This document shows positions 1-6,297 of a stretch of DNA of 11,763 bases, piece by piece; positions within the stretch are counted from its first letter, which is position 1, and each line of letters starts with the position of its first letter. The stretch is taken from the NCBI GenBank assembly GCA_041663305.1, contig JBAYMT010000014.1, forward strand, positions 1-11,763, read 5' to 3'. This stretch comes from Minisyncoccus sp041663305 (GTDB lineage: Bacteria > Patescibacteriota > Minisyncoccia > Minisyncoccales > Minisyncoccaceae). The notes under the pieces are model-generated. The model saw only the letters and a program-made list of their open reading frames with translations. It did no database searches and was not told the origin of the DNA. A program made the translations under genes and the position numbers.

Positions 1-24
1 AAACTGCGGAGGAGACAGGACTCG
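1..24. repeat. Second copy of the tRNA-Ser 3' end (direct repeat of 100-123)
   Basis: These 24 bases are identical to 100-123, which cover the tRNA-Ser 3' end from the T loop through the discriminator base plus six bases of downstream flank. The rest of the tRNA is missing here, so this is not a functional tRNA. The two copies start 99 bp apart. A duplicated tRNA 3' end is the usual mark of an attachment site used by integrases, but a small local duplication would look the same. The window starts at the first repeat base, so its true left end is unseen. Confidence 0.8.
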
Positions 25-33
25 CCTTCGCAT

Positions 34-51
34 CGGTTCTTGCTAGAACCG
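34..51. repeat. Short perfect hairpin between the two tRNA 3'-end copies
   Basis: Arms CGGTTCT (34-40) and AGAACCG (45-51) pair perfectly across a four-base loop. There is no T-run on either side, so an intrinsic terminator is not clearly supported. It lies in the 75 bp spacer between the duplicated tRNA ends. Confidence 0.5.
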
Positions 52-60
52 TCTCAGGCT

Positions 61-87
61 GGCTTTTCTTTCAGTCAAAGAAAAGCC
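61..87. repeat. 11-bp perfect hairpin downstream of tRNA-Ser
   Basis: Arms GGCTTTTCTTT (61-71) and AAAGAAAAGCC (77-87) pair perfectly around a five-base loop. In the direction of tRNA transcription (minus) it starts 18 bases after the tRNA 3' end, so it could stop or process the tRNA transcript, although no U-tract follows. Its core resembles the hairpin at 7823-7845 inside the larger repeat element. Confidence 0.55.
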
Positions 88-105
88 TTCTCGTCCTTCA
101 AACTG

Positions 106-188
106 CGGAGGAGACAGGACTCGAACCTGCAAGCCCTTGCGGGCGCACGCTTTCCAAGCGTGTTCCTTACCATTCGGAGCACCCCTCC
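106..188 (-). tRNA. tRNA-Ser (anticodon GGA)
   Basis: On the minus strand the sequence folds as a class II tRNA of 83 nt. It has a 7-bp acceptor stem (GGAGGGG with CTCCTCC, one G-U), a short D arm, an anticodon stem CACGC/GCGTG with loop TTGGAAA (anticodon GGA, reading UCC/UCU), a long variable arm (GCCC-GCAA-GGGC) and a T loop TTCGAGT. The discriminator base is G, as expected for serine. CCA is not encoded (CAG follows), so a CCA-adding enzyme must finish the 3' end. The 5' end lies only eight bases downstream of the htpX terminator hairpin, leaving no room for a separate promoter after it. Confidence 0.93.
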
Positions 189-196
189 ATTTTTAA

Positions 197-218
197 AAAG
201 CTAGCAATTGCTAGCTTT
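197..218 (-). terminator. Rho-independent terminator overlapping the end of htpX
   Basis: Arms AAAGCTAGC (197-205) and GCTAGCTTT (210-218) pair perfectly around AATT. On the minus strand the stem runs straight into a T-rich stretch. The hairpin overlaps the htpX TAG stop codon (211-213) and ends just before tRNA-Ser. Confidence 0.65.
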
Positions 219-1146
219 GTTTATCCCCATACAATTCTTTTTCCACCTGTCCTACATTCATATTTTTTAAAGCCGCAATTCTTTCTTCTACTGGTGGATG
301 CGTCATAAATAATTTTGAGAACCAGCTAGTAGCCCTTTCTCCTCGCAGTGGCGATTCTATATATAAGTGAGCCGTAGCAGTACTTACTCCCTCTATCTCA
401 TGGGGATCCATCGAAATCTTTTCCAAAGCACTAGCTAATCCGTCTGGATATCTAGTTATGAGCGCACCCGTAGCATCTGCCAAAAATTCCCTCTTTCTTG
501 ATATCGACAACTGGATTATTGTTGCAGCTATCGGAGCAAGAATGATCGCAATGATTCCTAAGGCTAAAAGTATCGGATTCTTACCTCTGTCTTCGCTATT
601 TCCTCCTCCCCAAAACATACTCCTTAAGAAAAAATCGGACGCAATAGATATAAGCCCCGCCATAACGACTACAACTGTTTGCAAAAGCATATCTCTATTC
701 TTTATATGAGCCAGTTCATGAGCCAAAACTCCTTCTAATTCCGAACGTTCCAGTCGGTGCAATAAACCTTTTGTAACAGCCACCACAGAATGTTTTTCGT
801 TTCGCCCTGTGGCAAAAGCATTTGGTTGCGCTTCATCAATAATATATATCCTTGGAGTCGGCAAGCCGACTGTTATGCAAAGATTTTCTACTAAGCGATA
901 CAATTCTGGTTCTTCTTTTGGGTTTATTTCTTGAGCATTCGACATTGCTAAAACCAAGCTGTCTGAAAACCAATACGATCCGACACTTGAAAAAATGCTT
1001 AAAATAACCGCTATGTATAATATTGCAGCACTATTGTAAACATAAGAAAATATCCAGCCTATCAATATTACAAACAAGAAAAACCCGACCATTAAAAAGC
1101 GGGTTTTCCAAATATTACTTTGTTGCTGTGAATAAAGAGTTGCCAT
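211..1146 (-). CDS. htpX: HtpX-like membrane zinc metalloprotease (M48 family)
   Basis: A 311-residue inner-membrane zinc endopeptidase of the HtpX branch of peptidase family M48, which in other bacteria degrades misfolded membrane proteins. Two membrane segments lie near residues 17-37 and 41-62 and two more near 156-175 and 192-213. The catalytic motif HELAH is at 143-147 and the third zinc ligand is E220 in SRKREFLADATGA. The C-terminal MTHPPVEERIAAL stretch is characteristic of the family. Length is close to the usual 280-310. The ATG at 1144-1146 was chosen because the first transmembrane helix follows directly. A GAGGTGG sequence lies 17 bases upstream, too far for a normal ribosome site. 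The gene sits downstream of lemA, a common pairing, but a terminator at 1407-1429 separates them. Confidence 0.95.
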   Translation of the reverse strand: MATLYSQQQSNIWKTRFLMVGFFLFVILIGWIFSYVYNSAAILYIAVILSIFSSVGSYWFSDSLVLAMSNAQEINPKEEPELYRLVENLCITVGLPTPRIYIIDEAQPNAFATGRNEKHSVVAVTKGLLHRLERSELEGVLAHELAHIKNRDMLLQTVVVVMAGLISIASDFFLRSMFWGGGNSEDRGKNPILLALGIIAIILAPIAATIIQLSISRKREFLADATGALITRYPDGLASALEKISMDPHEIEGVSTATAHLYIESPLRGERATSWFSKLFMTHPPVEERIAALKNMNVGQVEKELYGDKQS

Positions 1147-1179
1147 AATAAATTATTTTATTACCACCTCTTGTTTTCT

Positions 1180-1308
1180 TTAGGAGACATATCTTCGGCC
1201 TTTTACAAGCATTCCTTTCCTTTTTTGGTCTCTTTCAGAAAGTTTTTTACCCAATTTCTTCTTCAGCTTATTCCTCTGCCCCATTATTACCTTCTTTATA
1301 TTTTTCAT
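1180..1308 (-). CDS. Small basic protein of 42 residues, unrecognised
   Basis: An ATG-TAA frame encoding 42 residues fills the gap between lemA and htpX on the same strand. The product is strongly basic, with Lys/Arg-rich blocks such as KLKKKLGKKL and the C-terminal end KGRRYVS, and has no membrane segment or cysteine. No family is recognised; it resembles a nucleic-acid-binding peptide only in composition. A second in-frame ATG at codon 9 follows AAGG at a short distance and could be the true start. An overlapping frame continues past the stop as MSPKENKRW, ending 14 bases before htpX, so the 3' end may be frameshifted. A TTGACT sequence lies upstream (on the minus strand near 1370), but no -10 sits at good spacing. 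It could be a real leader gene for htpX or chance. Confidence 0.45.
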   Translation of the reverse strand: MKNIKKVIMGQRNKLKKKLGKKLSERDQKRKGMLVKGRRYVS

Positions 1309-1406
1309 TTTCTTGATCTCTTTAATTAATCAATTACAATTTTATACTCTAACAGATTTTAGCAAAAAGTCAAAAATTTTCCGATGGAAACTCTTTTAAA
1401 TAACTA

Positions 1407-1429
1407 AAAACTCGCGATACGCGAGTTTT
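1407..1429 (-). terminator. Rho-independent terminator after lemA
   Basis: Arms AAAACTCGCG (1407-1416) and CGCGAGTTTT (1420-1429) pair perfectly with a three-base loop. On the minus strand this is 11 bases past the lemA stop and is followed by T-rich sequence. It should end the lemA-paralog/lemA transcript and separate it from htpX. Confidence 0.8.
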
Positions 1430-1440
1430 AAAGCCTTGTC

Positions 1441-1995
1441 TTAGAATTTTACCTGAGGTACAGCTTTTTCCCCTTCTCCGATTTCAAAGAATTTTTCTTT
1501 TGCAAATCCAAATATTGAAGCCACCATATTAGAAGGAAAAACATCAATCTTATTGTTAAGTTCCAATACATTTCCGTTATAAAACCTTCTAGACGCTTGG
1601 ATTTTGTTTTCTGTATCGCTCAATTCCCTTTGCAACTCCATAAAGTTTTGAGAGGCTTTCAATTCTGGATAACTCTCGGCCACAGCAAATAATGTTTTTA
1701 GTGTCCCAGATAAAACATTTTCGGCCTTAGCTTTTGCTTCTGGATCGCTTGCGGCCATAGCCATATTCCTAGCTTCAGTAACTTTTTCGAATGTTCCGCT
1801 TTCGTGCGATGCATATCCTTTTACTGTTTCAATTAAATTAGGAATCAAGTCGTATCTTCTCTTTAATTGGACATCTATATCCGACCATGCCTCCCTTACC
1901 CTATTTCTTAAAACTGCCAAGCCGTTATAGATAGCAATTAATCCGACAACGATAATTGCCACAACAGCTATTATGATTATAATTATCAAATCCAT
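1441..1995 (-). CDS. lemA: LemA family membrane-anchored protein
   Basis: A 184-residue LemA family protein: one N-terminal membrane helix (about residues 3-22), then an all-helical domain. The family core is clear, with QLKRRYDLIPNLIETV at 43-58 and the block from Y109 to V158 containing YPELKAS, REL, FYNGNV and the FPSN motif at 153-156. Charge flanking the helix (Asp before, Arg after) places the C-terminal domain on the cytoplasmic side by the positive-inside rule. The molecular function of LemA is not settled; it is often encoded near HtpX or other membrane proteases. The stop of the upstream paralog is 23 bp before the start codon, so the two are probably cotranscribed. No Shine-Dalgarno sequence is evident. 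Confidence 0.93.
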   Translation of the reverse strand: MDLIIIIIIAVVAIIVVGLIAIYNGLAVLRNRVREAWSDIDVQLKRRYDLIPNLIETVKGYASHESGTFEKVTEARNMAMAASDPEAKAKAENVLSGTLKTLFAVAESYPELKASQNFMELQRELSDTENKIQASRRFYNGNVLELNNKIDVFPSNMVASIFGFAKEKFFEIGEGEKAVPQVKF

Positions 1996-2018
1996 ATTTC
2001 TTGTTTTTAACTATTAAT

Positions 2019-2726
2019 TTATTTTTTACTTTTTTTGCTCTTTGCCTTTAAAGAAGATTTTACAGTTTTTTTGATAGCTTTTTTCTTTATCGGCTTTTCT
2101 TTTGCCAAGCCTTTACTTGTTTTTCTAACAGCCTTCTTTTTTTTGAAGGAAGCTACAAAATCATCAATCTCTTTATCATCTACTTTTTTATCCTTCTTTT
2201 GGAATACGCCTTTACTCTCCATTTTTTTCTCCTCTTTGTCAATATCAAAATGCCACTCTTTAAATCTCTTAAAAGGGAATTTTTCCATCCATTTCTGTAA
2301 AAAATCAACATTTTTAAAATATGCTTCTTTTGCTTCTTCGATAGCGGAATCGATTTTCTTGATTTCCCTTTTTATCGATTCTAGTTTTATTGCTGATATT
2401 ATTCTTGGATGCTTTTTTATTATCCCAAAAGCAGACTTTAAAACACCATCCATCTCTTTGGTCAAAATGTCACTGATTTCGGATAAAGAAGCTTTATTGA
2501 CTTTTTTAACCATATCGTCAAAAGATCTTTGCAAATCATTCTTCTTGACGCGTTTGCTTATCTCTTGTATTAATTCTGCTACTAGTTCAAGTTTTCGACG
2601 AAGCTGAAGATCAAATTCTTCAAAAGCCTGCTTTGTCTGCTTGCATACCCTATACGATGTATACCAAGAATTAAAAATTATCAGTAAAAATGTCAAAGAA
2701 ATTAAGAAGATAATAGAATCTTGCAT
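2019..2726 (-). CDS. Divergent LemA paralog with lysine-rich C-terminal tail
   Basis: A 235-residue protein with an N-terminal membrane helix (about 4-20) and a helical domain that aligns with the neighbouring LemA. QLRRKLELVAELI at 41-53 matches LemA 43-55, and from P107 on there is a gap-free match: R120-E121 with R123-E124, Y136 with Y139, N139-V140 with N142-V143, F150-P151 with F153-P154. After residue 160 it departs from LemA: a charged linker and then a tail (194-235) with 20 lysines in 42 residues. The tail resembles histone-H1-like or other DNA/RNA-binding tails in composition only. It has its own promoter and no visible ribosome site. I read it as a tandem LemA duplicate that gained a polycationic cytoplasmic extension. 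The LemA assignment is firm by alignment; the tail's role is unknown. Confidence 0.8.
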   Translation of the reverse strand: MQDSIIFLISLTFLLIIFNSWYTSYRVCKQTKQAFEEFDLQLRRKLELVAELIQEISKRVKKNDLQRSFDDMVKKVNKASLSEISDILTKEMDGVLKSAFGIIKKHPRIISAIKLESIKREIKKIDSAIEEAKEAYFKNVDFLQKWMEKFPFKRFKEWHFDIDKEEKKMESKGVFQKKDKKVDDKEIDDFVASFKKKKAVRKTSKGLAKEKPIKKKAIKKTVKSSLKAKSKKSKK

Positions 2727-2768
2727 GATTTATTTTGATGTTAATAGTTTGACTTAAATATTGAGATA

Positions 2769-2797
2769 ATTATAGCAATAAAATGATTACGATACAA
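2769..2797 (-). promoter_or_regulatory. Sigma-70-type promoter for the LemA paralog/lemA operon
   Basis: On the minus strand, TTGTAT (2792-2797) and a perfect TATAAT (2769-2774) are 17 bp apart. Transcription would start about 35 bases upstream of the paralog ATG. The -35 box is weak (TTG only). Confidence 0.5.
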
Positions 2798-2810
2798 ATA
2801 CTTATAATGG

Positions 2811-2970
2811 TAATTAGGAATTAGTAACTAGTAATTAGTACAACGAGATAGGGATTAGTAATTAGTACACTGCAAATTGATTCGCAAACTCAAAGACTCT
2901 TTAAATATATTTAAAGTTTTCTGTAAAAAAACCTCGTACTGATTACTGATTACGAATTGCTAGTTACTAT
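2811..2970. repeat. AT-rich inverted-repeat element, copy 1 (MITE-like)
   Basis: This 160 bp intergenic stretch is bounded by arms built from repeated TAGTAAYTAGTAATT-type units. The left arm lies at about 2811-2841, with a second unit to 2860, and the right arm at 2936-2970 in inverted orientation. In the middle is a perfect 18-bp palindrome at 2899-2916 (CTTTAAATA/TATTTAAAG). The right arm, reversed, closely matches the left arm of the larger element at 7779-8058. No coding frame is evident. It separates the lemA promoter from the groEL terminator. Together the two copies indicate a dispersed, non-autonomous repeat family. Confidence 0.6.
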
Positions 2971-2977
2971 CCAAAAC

Positions 2978-2999
2978 AAAAACGGATTTCTCCGTTTTT
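2978..2999 (-). terminator. Rho-independent terminator after groEL
   Basis: Arms AAAAACGGA (2978-2986) and TCCGTTTTT (2991-2999) pair perfectly with a four-base loop. On the minus strand it lies eight bases past the groEL stop and is followed by TTTTTGTTTT. Confidence 0.85.
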
Positions 3000-3007
3000 T
3001 GCTTTTC

Positions 3008-4633
3008 TTAATACCCCATTCCAGGCATTGCTCCATGGTTTTCACAATTGCAATCTTTTTTCTCCGGTTTTTCAACTACCAAGCATTCTGTTGTAAGAAG
3101 CATCGAAGCAGCAGAAACAGCATTTTGAATGCAGGACCTTGTTACTTTTTTGGGATCAAATATTCCTGCCTCAATAAAGTTTTCGTATTTGTCTTCTGCC
3201 GCATTATAACCATGATTTACGGGCAAATTCTTTACTTCGCTGGCAATTACTGCTCCATCCTTTCCAGCATTTTCGGCAATTTTTCTTATTGGATCTTCTA
3301 GTGCTCTCTTCAATATATCAAACCCTACTTTTTCTTCGCCCTTTATTTTTGAATCCTCCAATACCTTTTGGCAAGACAACAGAGCTACACCTCCTCCTGG
3401 AACAACCCCCTCTTCAATAGCCGCCCTTGTTGCAGATAAGGCATCTTCCACCTTATGTTTTCTAGCCTTTTGTTCTATTTCGGTAGCAGCTCCAATTTTT
3501 AATACCGCAACCCCCCCTGCCAATTTTGCCAACCTTTCTTGCAGTTTTTCGCGATCAAAATCGGATTCAGTATTCTTGATTTGCGATTTGATCTGGGAAA
3601 CCCTTGCTTCAATTTCTTTCTTCTCTCCTTTTCCTTCTATGATAGTGGTATTTTCTTTTGTTGATACTACTTTTCTGGCTCTTCCCAACATTTCCAAAGA
3701 AATATCTTCTAATTTTAACCCTATCTCACCTGAAATCAGTTGTCCGCCGGTTACAACTGCGATATCTTGCAGCATCTCTTTCTTTCTGTCGCCATAACCA
3801 GGAGCTTTTATTGCTAAAACATTGAACACTCCTTTCAGTTTATTAACGATAATAGTTGTCAAAGCTTCACCTTCCAAATCTTCAGCAATTATCAATATAT
3901 TCCTTTGTCCCGTTTGGATTACCTTCTCTAAAATCGGAACAAGTTCCTGTACAGAGGCTATTTTTTTATCAGTTATCAAGATATAAGGATCATCCAAAAC
4001 AGCTTCCATCCTTTCGACATCGCTAACCATATAGGGAGAAATATATCCTTGATTGAATTGTAATCCTTTTACTATTTCTTTTTCTATTCCTAATGTCTTT
4101 GATTCCTCTATTGTAATAACTCCATCTTTTCCAACCTCAATAATCGTTTTAGCAATCAAAGATCCTAGCTCGCTATCTTCAGCAGAAATAGTGGCAACAC
4201 GAGCATAATCCTGTTCGGTTGAAATAGGTTTAGCAATTTTTTCAAGCTCACCAACAACTATGTCACAAGCCTTTTCCATTCCCCTCTTGATTGCAAGAGG
4301 ATTTGCTCCAGCAGTCACGTTTTTCAATCCTTCCCTGATTAAAGATTGGGCTAAAAGAGTGGCTGTTGTTGTTCCATCTCCAGCAACATCGTTCGCTTTT
4401 TCTGCGACCTGCTTTATTATATTAGCTCCTATGTTCTCTGCCTTGTCTGCCAAGTCAATTTCTTTTGCAATAGAAACTCCATCGTTGGTAATTGTTGGAG
4501 ATCCGTAACTTTCGCCCAAAACGACATTCCTTCCCTTTGGCCCCAACGTTACCGTTACTGCATTGGCCAATTTGTCTACGCCTGCCTTTAATTTTGACCT
4601 TGCCTCCTCGCCATAAAAAATATCTTTAGCCAT
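3008..4633 (-). CDS. groL: Chaperonin GroEL (60 kDa, Cpn60)
   Basis: A 541-residue group I chaperonin that forms the double-ring ATP-driven folding chamber in the cytoplasm. Key nucleotide-site motifs are intact: TLGPKGRNV at 29-37, GDGTTT at 85-90 and the EDALSATRAA segment that carries the catalytic Asp, followed by EEGVVPGGGVALL. Length is normal. The C-terminal tail lacks the usual GGM repeats: it ends in a cysteine-containing stretch (C528 and C530) and a short GAMPGMGY. The ATG at 4631-4633 matches the family start (MAKDI). It lies 21 bp after groES and must share its heat-shock promoter and operator. AAGAGA upstream is a weak ribosome site. Confidence 0.98.
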   Translation of the reverse strand: MAKDIFYGEEARSKLKAGVDKLANAVTVTLGPKGRNVVLGESYGSPTITNDGVSIAKEIDLADKAENIGANIIKQVAEKANDVAGDGTTTATLLAQSLIREGLKNVTAGANPLAIKRGMEKACDIVVGELEKIAKPISTEQDYARVATISAEDSELGSLIAKTIIEVGKDGVITIEESKTLGIEKEIVKGLQFNQGYISPYMVSDVERMEAVLDDPYILITDKKIASVQELVPILEKVIQTGQRNILIIAEDLEGEALTTIIVNKLKGVFNVLAIKAPGYGDRKKEMLQDIAVVTGGQLISGEIGLKLEDISLEMLGRARKVVSTKENTTIIEGKGEKKEIEARVSQIKSQIKNTESDFDREKLQERLAKLAGGVAVLKIGAATEIEQKARKHKVEDALSATRAAIEEGVVPGGGVALLSCQKVLEDSKIKGEEKVGFDILKRALEDPIRKIAENAGKDGAVIASEVKNLPVNHGYNAAEDKYENFIEAGIFDPKKVTRSCIQNAVSAASMLLTTECLVVEKPEKKDCNCENHGAMPGMGY

Positions 4634-4654
4634 ATGATTTTTCTCTTAACCTAA

Positions 4655-4948
4655 TTAATTTTCAATCACAGCAAATACATCTTCCTGACGCAAAATAAGA
4701 TAATCTTTTCCGTCTATTTTTATTTCATGATGTCCATATCTGCTGAAAATAATCCTATCTCCTTTTTTTAATTCCATTGGTATAACCTTTCCAGACGAAG
4801 TCGTTTTTCCTGGACCAACTTCTACTACTATTCCATGGTTTGGCTTATCTTTTTCAGAATTCTGCGGCAAAAGAATTCCACCTTTCGTCTTTTCTTCCTC
4901 TTTTACGGTTTCAACTATGATATTATCTGATAAAGGTTTTAATTTCAT
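4655..4948 (-). CDS. groS: Co-chaperonin GroES (Cpn10)
   Basis: A 97-residue co-chaperonin that caps the GroEL ring as a heptamer. It begins MKLKPLSDNIIVE, typical of the family. The mobile loop that contacts GroEL is at about residues 16-34 and includes KGGILLPQ. GDRIIFSRYGHHEIKIDGK and the final YLILRQEDVFAVI are also family-typical, and length is normal. First gene of the groESL operon; the leader of about 60 bases carries the CIRCE-like operator. No Shine-Dalgarno sequence is visible upstream of the ATG. Confidence 0.98.
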   Translation of the reverse strand: MKLKPLSDNIIVETVKEEEKTKGGILLPQNSEKDKPNHGIVVEVGPGKTTSSGKVIPMELKKGDRIIFSRYGHHEIKIDGKDYLILRQEDVFAVIEN

Positions 4949-4979
4949 ATTAGTTTTAGTTATTATTTATCATCTCGTT

Positions 4980-5006
4980 TTAGCAGTTCAAAAGCAAGAC
5001 TGCTAA
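4980..5006 (-). promoter_or_regulatory. CIRCE-type operator (predicted HrcA site) of groESL
   Basis: TTAGCAGTT and GACTGCTAA are separated by exactly nine bases, the CIRCE architecture. The consensus arms are TTAGCACTC and GAGTGCTAA. The C-to-G change at arm position 7 is matched by the complementary change in the other arm, so the symmetry is kept. It lies just downstream of the -10 box, where HrcA would block transcription at normal temperature. hrcA itself is not in the window. Confidence 0.85.
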
Positions 5007-5014
5007 TATCTATT

Positions 5015-5042
5015 ATTTTAACCATTTAGGAATAAAAGTCAA
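5015..5042 (-). promoter_or_regulatory. Sigma-70-type promoter of groESL
   Basis: On the minus strand TTGACT (5037-5042) and TAAAAT (5015-5020) are 16 bp apart. The start point would fall at or just before the CIRCE operator, the usual geometry for HrcA-controlled groE operons. Confidence 0.7.
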
Positions 5043-5050
5043 GCAACCAA

Positions 5051-5072
5051 AAAAACGATGGATATCGTTTTT
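5051..5072 (-). terminator. Rho-independent terminator after the histidine kinase gene
   Basis: Arms AAAAACGAT (5051-5059) and ATCGTTTTT (5064-5072) pair perfectly with a four-base loop. On the minus strand the stem begins within the kinase stop codon and ends in seven T residues. It isolates the kinase operon from groESL, whose promoter starts nine bases further on. Confidence 0.8.
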
Positions 5073-6297
5073 ATAATTGGCTTGTTTTAGGCAATGTGAA
5101 GAAAAATGTCGTTCCCTCTCCATCATCGGACTGAAACCACACTTTTCCCTTGTGTGATTCTATAATATTTTTTACGGTATATAATCCTAATCCCGACCCT
5201 TCCGTTTCAAGTCTTATTACGTTTTCTCCTCTGAAGAACTTGGTAAATATTCTATCTTGCTGATCTTTTGGTATTCCAACCCCAGTATCTTTTACCTTAA
5301 CCAATACGTCCTCTTTTAGTTCCTCAATGGAAATTGTTATCTTGCCTCCTGAAGGGGTATATTTTATAGAATTTTCTATAAAATTCTGCATCACTATCCC
5401 CATTTTTTCTTTATCTATAAAAACAGGCGGCAATAATTTTTTAGAAAAATCAAGAATCAAATCCAAGTTCTTTTCTTTTAAAGAAGTTTCTTCGTTTGAA
5501 GCAACCTCTTTTATTACATCTTCTATCTGTAACGCTTCCGGCTTATATATGAACCTTCCCTCATCTATTCTAGAAACGTTTAATAAATCATTCACCAGAA
5601 CTATCATCCTTTCATTGCTTTCATAGCTTTTGTTTAAAAATTCTATCTGTTCACTTGTCAGTTTCCCAACATCGCCATCAAGCATCATTTTTAGCGTCCA
5701 CTTTATGGCCGACAATGGCGTTCTTAACTGGTGAGCAGCCACCGAAACGAACTCTGTTTTCATTTGATCAACCAGTTTATCCTTGGAAACATCATGCAAT
5801 ATTATTAAATATTCGCCATCACTCCCAGCGATAGAAAGCGCAGTTATCTGGAAAAAAAGTTTATTCCCAAAACAAGCTTCTTCTCTCGAAATTTCTCTTA
5901 TTTTTTTATTCTTCCCTCTTATAATCTCAAAAAAAACCGCCAGATCTAATTTTTTCGACTCTAATTTGAAAATATTTTTTTGCAAGACTTCTTCTTTTGT
6001 CTTTTGTAAAAACTCTAAGGCACATGGATTTATCATCACCACTTTATTATTTTTATCCAACACCAAAAGCCCATCGTCAAGATTTTCGATTATGAGCATT
6101 GTCTTATTCTTTTCTTTTACGGCAATATTTCTAGCATCTTCCACATCCTCAAAAATATTCAAAAAAGCTGACCTTATTCTTCTTAGGTCATCAGTATTTG
6201 AAACCTTGCACGATTCTATAGAAATCAATCCCTCTAGTGGAGTTTCCCCTTCTTTTTTAATTGTTTTGTTTTTTTTGAGCATTTTTTTTGAAATCAT
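5071..6297 (-). CDS. Soluble PAS-domain sensor histidine kinase
   Basis: A 408-residue protein with no transmembrane segment. Order: a charged helical N-terminus (1-65), a PAS-like sensor domain (about 66-170, NLDDGLLVLD to ILHDVSKDK), a HisKA dimerisation domain with H189 in AAHQLRTPLSAIKW, and a HATPase domain with N box (N309 in ENSIKYTP), G1 (D337, G339, G341), F box (RIFTKFF, 349-355) and G2 (GSGLGL, 367-372). All ATP-site residues are present, so it should autophosphorylate. The residue after the phospho-acceptor is Gln, not the more usual Glu/Asp. No response regulator lies nearby, so its partner is unknown. Its start overlaps the exonuclease stop by four bases (ATGA), implying translational coupling. 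The signal sensed by the PAS domain cannot be read from sequence. Confidence 0.93.
   Translation of the reverse strand: MISKKMLKKNKTIKKEGETPLEGLISIESCKVSNTDDLRRIRSAFLNIFEDVEDARNIAVKEKNKTMLIIENLDDGLLVLDKNNKVVMINPCALEFLQKTKEEVLQKNIFKLESKKLDLAVFFEIIRGKNKKIREISREEACFGNKLFFQITALSIAGSDGEYLIILHDVSKDKLVDQMKTEFVSVAAHQLRTPLSAIKWTLKMMLDGDVGKLTSEQIEFLNKSYESNERMIVLVNDLLNVSRIDEGRFIYKPEALQIEDVIKEVASNEETSLKEKNLDLILDFSKKLLPPVFIDKEKMGIVMQNFIENSIKYTPSGGKITISIEELKEDVLVKVKDTGVGIPKDQQDRIFTKFFRGENVIRLETEGSGLGLYTVKNIIESHKGKVWFQSDDGEGTTFFFTLPKTSQL

Noticed and set aside
1164..1170. GAGGTGG as the htpX ribosome site
   Set aside because: It is 17 bases from the ATG, beyond functional spacing, and there is no in-frame start at the right distance.
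1340..1375. Promoter for the small ORF/htpX (TTGACT and TATAAA on the minus strand)
   Set aside because: The two boxes are 21 bp apart and the alternative -10 boxes are poor, so I do not list it as a feature.
2035..2607. 190-codon open frame on the plus strand
   Set aside because: It is the antisense of the LemA paralog's lysine/helix-rich coding region (Phe/Ser-rich translation) and has no family pattern; the minus-strand frame aligns with LemA.
2811..2970. CRISPR array
   Set aside because: The repeated TAGTAATTAG-like units are short, AT-rich and inverted, without constant-length spacers; they fit an inverted-repeat element instead.
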